Below, piece after piece: positions 1 to 8,272 of a stretch of 64,000 nt of DNA. Below the pieces are notes generated by a model that was given only the letters and a program-made list of their open reading frames with translations, did no database searches and was not told where the DNA came from. The translations under genes were made by a program, and so were the position numbers. Position 1 is the stretch's first letter. Each line of letters starts with the position of its first letter. The stretch spans positions 682,001-746,000 of the forward strand of contig NZ_LQZQ01000045.1 of assembly GCF_001593005.1 (NCBI RefSeq). Reading direction: 5' to 3'. This DNA comes from Roseivirga ehrenbergii. Lineage in GTDB: Bacteria; Bacteroidota; Bacteroidia; Cytophagales; Cyclobacteriaceae.

Positions 1-1
1 C

Positions 2-874
2 AAAATGTCAGAAGGGGCATTTCATTCTTATGAAGAACGAATAGACGCAAAGAAAATCCGTGGACGAAGCGAAAGTTTCAATGATCACTTCTCTCAACCC
101 GCACTATTTTACCGCAGTCTTTCAGAATGGGAACAGGCACATGTTGCAGACGCCTACACTTTTGAATTAGGCAAATGCAATCAAGCTCATATTAAATCTA
201 GAATGCTGTATTTAATCAATGAAATTGATGGTGACTTGGCTAAAAAAGTGGCTGATGGTTTAGGTATGGAAGTTCCTAAAAACATTGATCAACCTGTTAA
301 TCAAGCCATTGGTGCGGATGCGGATGTGGAGAAGCATCAGCCTAGAAAAAAGAAAAACTACCTTGATAAATCTACCGCGTTAAGTCAAGCAGAAACCAAA
401 TTTGACAGTATTTCTACCAGAAAAGTCGCTGTGCTTGCCGCTGATGGCTTCGACCACAATAATTATGAAAAAATGAGAAAAGCCCTAGAAAAAAAAGGAG
501 CCAAACTTATGATCATAGCTCCGCATGGTGGCGAAATTACTTGTAATGAAAATAAAAAGCATGCTGTAGACGCGGCCATAGCCACAACCGAAAGCGTGCT
601 ATTTGATGCCGTTTATATACCCGGTGGCGAGAAATCGGTGAAAGCACTATTGAAAGTGGCTAAGTTTACCAAGTTCGTTAATGAAGCGTTTAAGTATTGT
701 AAAGCCGTTGCGGCAGATAATGAAGGGGAAGAATTGATTGACAATAGCGCTGTGGCAGATCACAAATCGGATAAAGCGGTATTTGTAAACGCAAAACCAG
801 ATGATTTTAAAAAAGCGATTGCCCAACACCGTAATTGGGAACGAATGAAAGTTGCCGAAACTATTGCTGTATAA
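2..874 (+). CDS. katE: Large-subunit catalase, C-terminal part (HPII/KatE type)
   Basis: The gene enters from the left edge in an open frame, so the N-terminal haem catalase core is missing from view. The visible 290 residues begin with the catalase-related (immune-responsive) segment, recognisable from SFNDHFSQPALFYRSL and the following helices (about residues 20-85). A basic linker (KHQPRKKK) and a DJ-1/PfpI-like domain (about 140-285) follow. That extra C-terminal domain marks clade-2, large-subunit catalases, which decompose H2O2 to water and O2 in the cytoplasm. A strong hairpin terminator follows directly. The DJ-1-like domain has no obvious cysteine nucleophile, as is usual in these enzymes. 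Confidence 0.93.
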   Translation, partial: KMSEGAFHSYEERIDAKKIRGRSESFNDHFSQPALFYRSLSEWEQAHVADAYTFELGKCNQAHIKSRMLYLINEIDGDLAKKVADGLGMEVPKNIDQPVNQAIGADADVEKHQPRKKKNYLDKSTALSQAETKFDSISTRKVAVLAADGFDHNNYEKMRKALEKKGAKLMIIAPHGGEITCNENKKHAVDAAIATTESVLFDAVYIPGGEKSVKALLKVAKFTKFVNEAFKYCKAVAADNEGEELIDNSAVADHKSDKAVFVNAKPDDFKKAIAQHRNWERMKVAETIAV

Positions 875-898
875 GCGTTTATGTTCTATCAATAAATA

Positions 899-937
899 GA
901 AATAGGTCATGGGTAATGCCTCATGACCTATTTTATA
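899..937 (+). terminator. Rho-independent-type terminator after catalase
   Basis: An inverted repeat, AATAGGTCATG and CATGACCTATT around a ten-base loop, is followed by TTTTAT. It begins 25 bases after the catalase stop codon. Confidence 0.8.
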
Positions 938-1017
938 TAGAGTTTATATATCAGTGCAAATGCTTATTCGGAGCACCATTACTCCTTTGCTGTAGTATAA
1001 GCCTAGTGAGGCTGTCA

Positions 1018-1370
1018 AATCGAAGCGCCATTGCGAGAAGCAGACTTCGCGATAGCAATGTGCTGTGACGAAGCAATCTCTAGCCAGCGGTTTCTGTCAT
1101 TTGAAATTGAGATTGCCTCACTTCATCGTAACCACACCTAACCGCAAACCCTCAATCGAAGCGCCATTGCGAGAAATAAGCGTTGCGACAGCAAAAGCTT
1201 ATGACGAAGCAATCTAAGACGTTCGCTAACTGGGCGGGGAGATTGCTTCACGTAAACACTATCACTTCGCAAGACTTTAGCAGGTTCGCAACGCTTGCGC
1301 TGAAGCTACACTATGTTCGTATTAGCTTTAGCGGTTGCGAAGCGAAGGCGCAATGACGGGTAACGCAGGC
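1018..1370. repeat. Cluster of short intergenic repeats
   Basis: Two direct copies of a ~60-base unit lie at 1020-1080 and 1156-1215. Each begins TCGAAGCGCCATTGCGAGAA and ends TGACGAAGCAATCT, with different middles. A partial inverted copy ends near 1358 (GAAGGCGCAATGACGGG on the plus strand). This is the '...CATTGCGAG...GAAGCAATCT...' type of dispersed palindromic intergenic repeat common in Bacteroidota. There is no gene in 875-1534, and the rest of that stretch shows nothing else clear except the cassette-like boundary at 1511. Confidence 0.7.
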
Positions 1371-1510
1371 TTTATTAGTATTTTAATACTAAATAGCCAA
1401 CGAATGTTACTGTTCTAAAATTAATTTCGCTAAACTTATAACTTGTTAATAGGTGCGTATAGTACACCGTATTGGGGTGCTAACGCTCATAAATGTGAGC
1501 TATAGCCATT

Positions 1511-1520
1511 GTTGTAAGCA
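1511..1520 (+). other. Cassette-type boundary (GTTG core) before orphan gene
   Basis: GTTGTAAGCA is preceded by a hairpin-forming stretch (GCTCA...TGAGC at about 1490-1500) and lies 15 bases before the ATG of the next gene. This is the same arrangement as at the cassette starts at 29209, 30158, 31296, 31981 and 33004. The expected complementary sequence at the 3' end of the gene is not clearly preserved; only a degenerate match lies near 2212. It may be a solitary, decayed cassette. Confidence 0.35.
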
Positions 1521-1534
1521 ATTAAGTCAGACCA

Positions 1535-2182
1535 ATGCTAACCATTGAAAAAATAAAAATATATAACAAATATGGAGGCGATATTGACGGATTCTCTCGA
1601 GGAGGAAAAACGTCTGAACAAAATTTGTTTGGTGACAATAATTGGTCTTTAATTGATGAATTTGAACAGGATGTAAAATTGATTTCTGATAGACTTGTAT
1701 CAAAAGAATACAGAGAAAAATCTTTAATCAAACTGAATGAAAACTGTGATTTGGAAACCAAAGACTATTTCAACTCTAAAATTTCATTTTATTCGGACTT
1801 TAAAGAAGTTTCTGAAATAATGGCTAATATCAAATCAAGAATTAATGATGAAACTGATACTGTTTGGGCGGGATTTGATAATACAGAAGTTTTGATAAAA
1901 GAACTTGATTCTGACCAAAAACAAATAGAACTTTTGGACTTTGATACTCTTGAGAAAATAATGGTAGAATTTTTACCCACCAGCACTTATCAAGAATTAG
2001 CAATGTCAAATGGTTGGAGTGATGAATATTTGCAAATAGCGGAGAAATTTGACTCTATTCATAAGAGGATTAAAGAAAAACTGTTTAAAACAACGTATAA
2101 AAATAACAACGGAAGTTCTGCCAAAGCAAAGGACAGTAATAACAATAAATTTTGGTCTAAACTGAAAAGTTTGTGGTCTTAA
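1535..2182 (+). CDS. Hypothetical protein, 215 aa
   Basis: I do not recognise this protein. It is rich in Asp, Glu, Lys and Asn, has no signal peptide or membrane segment, and is predicted to be mostly helical. The C-terminus is a low-complexity Asn/Ser/Lys tail followed by WSKLKSLWS. The ATG at 1535 lies just after a GTTG-type cassette boundary, and the gene is more AT-rich than the flanking housekeeping genes. That suggests it arrived as a cassette rather than being part of the local backbone. The open frame is long and has no competing frame, so I take it as a real gene of unknown function. Confidence 0.65.
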   Translation: MLTIEKIKIYNKYGGDIDGFSRGGKTSEQNLFGDNNWSLIDEFEQDVKLISDRLVSKEYREKSLIKLNENCDLETKDYFNSKISFYSDFKEVSEIMANIKSRINDETDTVWAGFDNTEVLIKELDSDQKQIELLDFDTLEKIMVEFLPTSTYQELAMSNGWSDEYLQIAEKFDSIHKRIKEKLFKTTYKNNNGSSAKAKDSNNNKFWSKLKSLWS

Positions 2183-2341
2183 AACCGCCACTATTCTTAT
2201 ACAAGACCGTTCATTCGCTCAACCCCAACTACATAAGAACCTCACACTCCTCCACCAAAATCCCCTTAACCAATAATTTTCATCATTACCAGCCTTCATT
2301 TTATAAGCTATTGATTAGTTTAGCAGCCTGAAAAGAATCCC

Positions 2342-2854
2342 ATGAAGTCAAACGTTAACCGTATCATCGCTATTCTCGCCATTATCATCGTCAATATAGG
2401 CTGCGATCAAATCACCAAAGACATGGCCCGTGAGCAAATTGAATATAATGAGCGCATTGAAGTGATCGGTGATAACCTTATTCTAACCAAAGTTGAAAAC
2501 TCTGGCGCTTTCTTAGGAATGGGCTCCGACTTGTCTCCTATTCTCAAAAACATTCTATTATTAGGCTTACCTGCCATAGTGATGATTGGCCTTTTGGTCT
2601 TCCTTTTAATTAAAAAAGACCTGACCAAATTGGCAATTGTGGGCTTATCCTTTATCGTAGGCGGTGGTATTGGTAATCTCTACGACCGCATCCTTTATGG
2701 CTCCGTCACCGACATGGTACATATGGATTTCGGAATTTTCCGTACAGGAATTTTCAATGCTGCCGATGTATCGGTAATGATTGGTACAGGTTTAATTCTG
2801 TTAGAGCAATTCTTGACCAGAAAAGATCACGAGAAGGTAAAGGAAGCCAGTTAA
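2342..2854 (+). CDS. lspA: Lipoprotein signal peptidase II
   Basis: LspA is the inner-membrane aspartyl protease that removes signal peptides from prolipoproteins after diacylglyceryl transfer. The 170-residue length is normal for the family. It has four hydrophobic segments (about 6-20, 67-90, 96-112, 137-155). The signature residues are visible: DQITK at 22-26, GNLYDR at 111-116, catalytic Asp124 in VTDMV and catalytic Asp142 in NAADV. Many predicted lipoproteins in this window (for example at 21551, 24425, 31318 and 58091) are its likely substrates. The gene is not in an obvious operon; the next gene is convergent. Confidence 0.95.
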   Translation: MKSNVNRIIAILAIIIVNIGCDQITKDMAREQIEYNERIEVIGDNLILTKVENSGAFLGMGSDLSPILKNILLLGLPAIVMIGLLVFLLIKKDLTKLAIVGLSFIVGGGIGNLYDRILYGSVTDMVHMDFGIFRTGIFNAADVSVMIGTGLILLEQFLTRKDHEKVKEAS

Positions 2855-2855
2855 T

Positions 2856-3008
2856 CTACAATACCAACCATAACAACAAGGCCACAATTAAGAGGATTGC
2901 TACCCAACTCAGGGCCTTTGACTGCCTAGGGAATTCATAAGTACAGATAGGGCAAACTTTGGCGGCTGAGTCTACTTCCATAGCGCATGAAGGGCATTCT
3001 TTTTTCAT
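2856..3008 (-). CDS. Small zinc-ribbon membrane protein, 50 aa
   Basis: A short open frame reads MKKECPSCAMEV..., with two CxxC pairs (Cys5/Cys8 and Cys19/Cys22) of the kind that bind one zinc ion. A C-terminal hydrophobic segment from residues 34 to 50 ends at the stop codon. It resembles the small UPF0547/zinc-ribbon proteins carrying a tail anchor that occur in many bacteria. It converges with lspA, leaving one base between the two stop codons. Function is unknown. The conserved CxxC-x10-CxxC layout together with a clean transmembrane tail makes chance unlikely. Confidence 0.7.
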   Translation of the reverse strand: MKKECPSCAMEVDSAAKVCPICTYEFPRQSKALSWVAILLIVALLLWLVL

Positions 3009-3088
3009 TTCGGCAATTTATGAAAATATAAAAGCGCAAAAGCGTATCACTTTTCTATTTATACCTGAAATACAAGTAGTTTTGCACC

Positions 3089-4414
3089 ATGCAAACTGCC
3101 CATAAAAACCAAGAGGAAATCCTCACCAAGCTTCGTATAGAAAAACTCAACCCGATGCAAGAAGCGGCCCAAGAAGCCATTCATCAGCATTCGGATGTTG
3201 TATTGCTTTCCCCTACGGGCACAGGAAAAACCTTGGCCTTTTTGCTTCCTATCATTCAATCACTAGATGTCAACTGTGCTGAAGTACAAGCTTTGATCTT
3301 GGTGCCCTCAAGAGAACTGGCCATTCAGATTGAACAGGTGATTAGAGAGATGGGGACAGGTTTTAAAGCCAATGCCGTGTATGGCGGTCGCCCAGCATCG
3401 AAAGACAGAATGGAGTTGAAACACAGGCCTGCAATCCTTGTGGGCACTCCCGGCCGTGTGGCAGACCATTTAAGACGTGAAGTTTTCCCTGTGAAAGACA
3501 TCAAAACATTGGTGTTAGATGAATTCGATAAGTCTTTAGAAGTGGGTTTTGAACTAGAAATGATGGAGATTATCGCTTCACTTAGTCATTTGCAGAAGAA
3601 GGTTTTGACTTCGGCCACCAACGAAACCGAAATACCAGGCTTTGTAAAACTCAAGTCACCCCAAATCCTTGATTTCGCTGACAAAGGTGATTCAACGCTT
3701 GAAGTTCAGTTGGTATTGTCATCCGATAGAGACAAACTGGAAACGCTCGTTGATACCCTCAATCGACTTGGTGACCAACCGGGAATTGTGTTCTGCAACT
3801 TTAAAGATTCCATCGAACGAATTAGTCAATACCTTTTCGATCATGAAATCAACCATGGTGTATTCTATGGTGGAATGGAACAAGTAGACCGCGAAAGAGC
3901 GCTTATTCAGTTCCGAAATGGCACTTATCAGTTGCTATTGGCAACAGACTTGGCTGCCAGAGGAATTGATATTCCAGAATTGAAATTCATTATCCATTAT
4001 CATTTGCCTAACTCTGGACCAGAATTCACCCACAGAAACGGTAGAACCGCCAGAATGAACTCAGAAGGAACGGCCTATGTGCTGCAATGGGAAAAAGAAG
4101 AATTGCCCGATTTCATTTCTGAACTAAAGCCCAAAAGCGGTAGGGTTCGCGATGTATTAGAAGGAATTTCGGCACCTAAGCCTTTGATGAAAACCCTGTT
4201 TATTTCGGGTGGAAGAAAAGACAAAATTTCGAAAGGCGATATTGCTGGACTCTTCTTTAAACAAGGCCAACTGCAGAAAGATCAGTTGGGTATGATTGAA
4301 ATTAAAAACGACTGTGCTTTTGTTGCGGTAGCGGCCATTGAGGCCAAACGTTTGATTAAGACCCTGAATAACACTAAACTGAAGAATAAAAAAGTAAGGA
4401 TTACGGAAATTTAA
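3089..4414 (+). CDS. DEAD-box RNA helicase with DbpA-type RNA-binding domain
   Basis: This is an ATP-dependent RNA helicase, probably acting in ribosome assembly or RNA remodelling. Motifs in order are: Q motif LNPMQEAA (about 20-27), Walker A SPTGTGKT (41-48), motif Ia PSRELA, motif Ib GTPGR, motif II LDEFD (143-147), motif III SAT, motif V ATDLAARGID and motif VI HRNGRTAR. Motif II reads DEFD instead of DEAD; this is seen in some Bacteroidota helicases and keeps the acidic pair. The last ~75 residues fit the DbpA RNA-binding domain, which in E. coli DbpA recognises 23S rRNA. At 441 residues it matches DbpA in length. I leave the symbol empty because orthology cannot be settled here. Confidence 0.88.
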   Translation: MQTAHKNQEEILTKLRIEKLNPMQEAAQEAIHQHSDVVLLSPTGTGKTLAFLLPIIQSLDVNCAEVQALILVPSRELAIQIEQVIREMGTGFKANAVYGGRPASKDRMELKHRPAILVGTPGRVADHLRREVFPVKDIKTLVLDEFDKSLEVGFELEMMEIIASLSHLQKKVLTSATNETEIPGFVKLKSPQILDFADKGDSTLEVQLVLSSDRDKLETLVDTLNRLGDQPGIVFCNFKDSIERISQYLFDHEINHGVFYGGMEQVDRERALIQFRNGTYQLLLATDLAARGIDIPELKFIIHYHLPNSGPEFTHRNGRTARMNSEGTAYVLQWEKEELPDFISELKPKSGRVRDVLEGISAPKPLMKTLFISGGRKDKISKGDIAGLFFKQGQLQKDQLGMIEIKNDCAFVAVAAIEAKRLIKTLNNTKLKNKKVRITEI

Positions 4415-4462
4415 GAAACCGTTGTCCCCTATTTGCATTATGGTTCGTCAATTTAATAAAAC

Positions 4463-4960
4463 ATGAAAAAGCTAAGTCTATCTCTCCTATTTGTTTTTAT
4501 CTGTTTTAGCAGCTTCGGCCAAAACACCTTAAAACTTAGTAATAACAAATCTCCTAAAGCAACTTTAGCCGATATCGCCTGGCTGAGTGGCCATTGGCGT
4601 GGCGAAGCTTTTGGAGGCATTACAGAAGAAATTTGGTCTCCTCCTTTGGGCGATTCTATGATGGGTTCATTCAAACTTGTTTCAGAAGGTAAAACCAGTT
4701 TTTACGAAATTTGTCAATTGGTTGAAGAAAACGGAAGCTTATCGTTTCGCTTAAAGCATTTCAATAGTGACCTCACAGGCTGGGAAGAGAAAAATGAACG
4801 AGAAGAGTTCCCTTTGGTAAAAGTGGAAAAGGATGCCGTTTATTTTGACGGGTTTACAATCAAGCGAATTTCGAACAATGAAATTCATATGTATGTCGTC
4901 ATCAGCGATGAAGGAGAAGCAGAAGAAGTTGAATTCAAGTACTTTAGGTTCAACAAGTAG
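4463..4960 (+). CDS. DUF6265-like secreted protein
   Basis: The protein has 165 residues with an N-terminal signal peptide (hydrophobic 4-18, cleavage probably after FSSFGQ). The mature part contains WLSGHWRGEAFGG and EEIWSPPLGDSMMGSF, which match the DUF6265 pattern of WLAGxW...EExWSPPxGxxMLG. This is a small predicted beta-barrel of unknown function. It starts 48 bases after the helicase stop, in the same direction. It is probably periplasmic. No catalytic motif is known for the family. Confidence 0.72.
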   Translation: MKKLSLSLLFVFICFSSFGQNTLKLSNNKSPKATLADIAWLSGHWRGEAFGGITEEIWSPPLGDSMMGSFKLVSEGKTSFYEICQLVEENGSLSFRLKHFNSDLTGWEEKNEREEFPLVKVEKDAVYFDGFTIKRISNNEIHMYVVISDEGEAEEVEFKYFRFNK

Positions 4961-5104
4961 TAATTTGAGCTTTATTTCTTCGATTTTCGATTTCTACTTT
5001 TCAAAGCCTTAAATACGCTGGGCTCGGGCATTCTTTGAAGTTTATAGTCGTGCCACAGTTCATTTTTACCTATTTTAGGGAAATTACGAACTTTCACAAC
5101 CTTG

Positions 5105-6964
5105 ATGAACAACCTCGAATACTGGCCAATTTTTATCATTCTGTCTATTGCCTGGGTAGTACCCTTAGTACTCTCCAGGTTAGAAATCTCAAAAGTACCT
5201 TCTGTAATTGTCGAAATCGTAATGGGCGTAATGGTAGGCCCATTCGTATTGGGCTGGGTTGAAGAAACTGCCATTACCAGCTTCTTGGCACAAACTGGTT
5301 TTCTATTCCTAATCTTCTTAGCGGGAATGGAAATTGATGTCAACAAAATTATTTCATCTTTCCCCCGAGGCCGAATCAAGTTTGTCGATTTAGTGAGTAA
5401 CTCACTTTTGGTAGCACTCTTCATCTATTTTGGTTCGCTATTGCTTTCGTTGCCTTTTGCATGGCTGATGAACCAATTTATGGAGGTGGACATCGTATTC
5501 TACACCTTCTTATTGCCTACCGTAGCGCTCAGCATTACTGTACCTATTTTGAAAGCAGAAGGAGAATTGAAGCGCAAGTTTGGCCAGATTCTACTGATGG
5601 AAGGTGCCATTGCCACGGTAATGAGTATCATACTAATTTCCATTTATTCAGGCGTACTGAAAAAAGGGTTTCAGGTAGAGCTTCTCCTTTTTGCCATTAT
5701 TTTCATTGTATTCATCGTTGTGTACTGGCTTGGTAAGCGCCTAATGAAGGTGCGCAGTTTTCAGCAATTGCTCTATAGACTGGAACATGCAGCCAGTCAA
5801 ATTAGAGTACGTGGTGCTGTGGCTTTACTATTATTCTTTGTGGTGATTGCCCATTTAATCGGAACAGAGTTGGCCATGGGTGCTTTTTTTGCAGGCACCT
5901 TATTAAGCTTGTTTGTAAGCAAAGAGCGTTCGGCATTGCTATTTAAGTTGGACGGAATGAGCTATGGTTTCTTTATACCCATCTTTTTTATTATGGTTGG
6001 GGTGAATTTAGATTTATCAGCACTTACACAGTTTCAAGAATCCATCCCCTTTATTCTCACCTTAATTGTTGGTTTTTTTGTTACTCAGCTTATTCCAGCC
6101 TTAATCATGATTAAAGTGTTTGGGTTGAAAAAGGCTTTAGCCGGAGGTGTATTACTTACTGCTAGAATGGGGTTGACCATTGCCGCTGCCCAAATCGGGC
6201 TTTCTTTAAATGTAATTAGTTCTGCCGATAATGCCGGAATTGTAACCACGGCCATTTTAGTAAGTCTAATCTCGCCTTCCATTTACAAGATCTTTAACAA
6301 TGGCAAAGAAGAGCATCATAACATTTATGTTTTTGGAGGAAGCAGGGCAAGTTTATTCTTAGCCGAAAGACTTAAAATGCACGATATGTCCTTCATAACC
6401 CTAATTCAGAAGAAGGAAATATTACCAGACTTCGATAAAAAGAGTTTGAATTATAAATTCATCCAAAATCTAAGTGCAAGTGTTGTAGACGGGTTAAAAC
6501 TGAGGTCGGCCGATCTTGTGATTGTTCTGACAGAATCAAACAACTTGAATCAGGAGCTGACCCGCTACATCAAAAATGAATTAAACCACAGTAAAATTAT
6601 TACTAGGAAACAATCGGCTACACATGATTTGATTGACCCTCAAGGAGAAATTAAGTTTATCGATCATGATGTAGTTTTGGCCAACCATATAGAAAATATG
6701 ATTGCCAGCCCAGATTCAGTTTCTTCACTTTCAGAAAGCTTTGGAGATTACCGACTTGAAGAGATAAAGATCAGTCGCAGCGAGATTAATAGAAAACTCG
6801 TAAAGGAAGTTCCCTTCCCTCCTGCTGGCTCGTTAGTCATTCAGAAGCGAGCTGGAGAGGTCTTTATCCCTCACGGAAACACACATCTACTGGTAGGCGA
6901 TATTATGACAGTAATTGGCAGTCATAGCGCCTTAGCTGAGTTTAGAAGCATATTAGAAAAATAG
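5105..6964 (+). CDS. Cation:proton antiporter (CPA2/Kef type) with TrkA-like C-terminus
   Basis: A 619-residue integral membrane protein. The first ~400 residues form about a dozen hydrophobic segments typical of the Na+/H+ exchanger fold (GVMVGPFVLGW, LIFLAGMEID, MEGAIATV, MGAFFAGTLLS, GLTIAAAQIGL). The region from ~408 begins NIYVFGGSRAS, a Rossmann-like nucleotide-binding start. The last ~75 residues resemble a TrkA-C (RCK-C) domain ending in GDIMTVIGS. It probably exchanges K+ or Na+ for protons across the inner membrane under ligand control. I chose the ATG at 5105; a TTG codon lies directly before it. It converges on msrA with a shared terminator. Confidence 0.88.
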   Translation: MNNLEYWPIFIILSIAWVVPLVLSRLEISKVPSVIVEIVMGVMVGPFVLGWVEETAITSFLAQTGFLFLIFLAGMEIDVNKIISSFPRGRIKFVDLVSNSLLVALFIYFGSLLLSLPFAWLMNQFMEVDIVFYTFLLPTVALSITVPILKAEGELKRKFGQILLMEGAIATVMSIILISIYSGVLKKGFQVELLLFAIIFIVFIVVYWLGKRLMKVRSFQQLLYRLEHAASQIRVRGAVALLLFFVVIAHLIGTELAMGAFFAGTLLSLFVSKERSALLFKLDGMSYGFFIPIFFIMVGVNLDLSALTQFQESIPFILTLIVGFFVTQLIPALIMIKVFGLKKALAGGVLLTARMGLTIAAAQIGLSLNVISSADNAGIVTTAILVSLISPSIYKIFNNGKEEHHNIYVFGGSRASLFLAERLKMHDMSFITLIQKKEILPDFDKKSLNYKFIQNLSASVVDGLKLRSADLVIVLTESNNLNQELTRYIKNELNHSKIITRKQSATHDLIDPQGEIKFIDHDVVLANHIENMIASPDSVSSLSESFGDYRLEEIKISRSEINRKLVKEVPFPPAGSLVIQKRAGEVFIPHGNTHLLVGDIMTVIGSHSALAEFRSILEK

Positions 6965-6999
6965 CACTCCTGTAAAGAAGTGCTATTGAATATTTTTAA
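6961..6999. terminator. Bidirectional terminator between antiporter and msrA
   Basis: ATAGCACT and AGTGCTAT form an inverted repeat around a ten-base loop. It overlaps the antiporter stop codon and is followed by a T-rich run. Confidence 0.65.
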
Positions 7000-7017
7000 A
7001 GACTTAAGGCTATGCTC

Positions 7018-7680
7018 TTATTTCTCCGAAGCGTACTTCTTCTTTACCAAATTGGGGAAATGTTCTTTTAATTTATTCACCTTAGGTACAGCTATATTGA
7101 TAATATAAGGGTTACCTGGGTTCAACTCGTAATAGTTCTGATGGTAATCTTCGGCCAGCCAAAATTTAGTGTACTCCGTTACTTTTGTTGCAATAGGTTT
7201 ATTGTATTTACCTGACTGATTTAACTTTGAGATATAATCGGTAGCTAGTTTCTTCTGATTCTCATCATGATAAAAAACCTCTGTACGGTACTGTGTTCCT
7301 ACATCTGGACCTTGACGGTTTACTTGAGTTGGATCGTGAGTATAAAAGAAAACCTCTAAAAGTTCCTGATACGAAATCACCTTAGGGTCGTAATAAATTT
7401 GAATAGCTTCAGCATGAGTTGACCTGCCATAGCTTACGTCTTCGTAAGTAGGGTTGTTCTCTTTCCCACCTGTATAACCTGAAACTACGTTTTTAACACC
7501 ATTTACGCGTTCAAATACGGCTTCGGTACACCAAAAGCAGCCCCCCGCAAAAGTGGCTATTTCATTCCCTTTTTGAACTTCTGCTTCCAGATTAACTAAC
7601 TCTGTTGAGTTCACATTTGAGCATGAAGAAACTCCAAAATTGAGAAGCAGGCTTGTTATTAATGTATACGCTATGTGCAT
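7018..7680 (-). CDS. msrA: Peptide methionine-(S)-S-oxide reductase, exported lipoprotein form
   Basis: MsrA reduces the S epimer of methionine sulfoxide. The catalytic motif GCFWC sits at residues 47-51 (nucleophile Cys48), followed by the typical SGYTGG, YGRSTHAEA and DPTQVNRQGPDVGTQYR segments. The N-terminus (MHIAYTLITSLLLNFGVSSC) is a lipoprotein signal with Cys20 as the modified residue, so the enzyme is probably held in the periplasm or outer membrane. A second reductase, msrB, lies two genes upstream in the same direction and is also exported. Together they can repair both epimers in envelope proteins. Confidence 0.94.
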   Translation of the reverse strand: MHIAYTLITSLLLNFGVSSCSNVNSTELVNLEAEVQKGNEIATFAGGCFWCTEAVFERVNGVKNVVSGYTGGKENNPTYEDVSYGRSTHAEAIQIYYDPKVISYQELLEVFFYTHDPTQVNRQGPDVGTQYRTEVFYHDENQKKLATDYISKLNQSGKYNKPIATKVTEYTKFWLAEDYHQNYYELNPGNPYIINIAVPKVNKLKEHFPNLVKKKYASEK

Positions 7681-7732
7681 TTGTATTTTTATTTTATTTA
7701 CAGCCCTAACGCCATCTACAAGCGATATGTTT

Positions 7733-8209
7733 TTAAATAGTGTCGTTCAGAATACTCTTAAGGTCGGCTGGAGAGTAATTCACTGATTTTAAAGTTTTGT
7801 TATCCGCAGTTCTATACACCAAAAAATGTCCGTCCGACTCTTCAATATAGCTTTCCGTTCCATCTTTATCCATATAGTGCTTTTGCGTAGCTTCAGCTTC
7901 CTCCATTGTTTTGCAGGTTTTACTCATATTTGAACGCTGTACTTCATCAAACAAGGTTTTGAAACTGTTGCCTAAACCAAACTCAAGAATAGCACCTGAC
8001 AATACATACTGAATATCACACAAGGCATCGGCTACTTCAACCAAGTCGTTGGCCTGAATAGCTTCTTCTAGTTCTTTAAGTTCTTCTGCAATAAGCGATA
8101 CCCTAAGCTTGCACCTATCGGCAGACGGAATTTGAGGAGTTTCTAGAATTGGGTGTTTGAATGTTTTGTGAAATTCAGCAACTGAGTTGAGTGATTGTGG
8201 TTCTTTCAT
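7733..8209 (-). CDS. MazG/PRA-PH-like nucleotide pyrophosphohydrolase
   Basis: A 158-residue cytoplasmic protein with the all-alpha NTP pyrophosphohydrolase core. The metal-binding pattern EELKELEEAI...DLVEVADALCDIQYV (about 43-75) supplies the ExxE and ExxD residues. A C-terminal ~60-residue extension (DKDGTESYIEESDGHFLVYR) is typical of Bacteroidota homologues. The likely role is hydrolysis of a (deoxy)nucleoside triphosphate to the monophosphate, perhaps clearing damaged nucleotides, which fits the two neighbouring sulfoxide reductases. The true substrate cannot be read from the sequence. Confidence 0.82.
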   Translation of the reverse strand: MKEPQSLNSVAEFHKTFKHPILETPQIPSADRCKLRVSLIAEELKELEEAIQANDLVEVADALCDIQYVLSGAILEFGLGNSFKTLFDEVQRSNMSKTCKTMEEAEATQKHYMDKDGTESYIEESDGHFLVYRTADNKTLKSVNYSPADLKSILNDTI

Positions 8210-8215
8210 GGTATA

Positions 8216-8245
8216 AATAAAAAGGCCTGTGTTAAACAGGCCAAT
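8216..8245 (-). terminator. Terminator after msrB
   Basis: GGCCTGT and ACAGGCC flank a five-base loop (8224-8242). On the minus strand the hairpin is followed by TTTTTATTT, as expected for termination of msrB transcription before the next gene. Confidence 0.75.
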
Positions 8246-8272
8246 GTTAAATAATTATTTGCGGTTGGTAAA

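Noticed and set aside
1018-1215. CRISPR array from the two ~60-base repeats
   Set aside because: There are only two copies with different middles, no regular spacer length and no cas genes. They are dispersed intergenic repeats.
4972-5424. 150-codon open frame on the minus strand over the antiporter start
   Set aside because: It is antisense to a clear membrane transporter gene, with low-complexity Lys/Arg/Thr composition, and has no family resemblance. It is a shadow frame.
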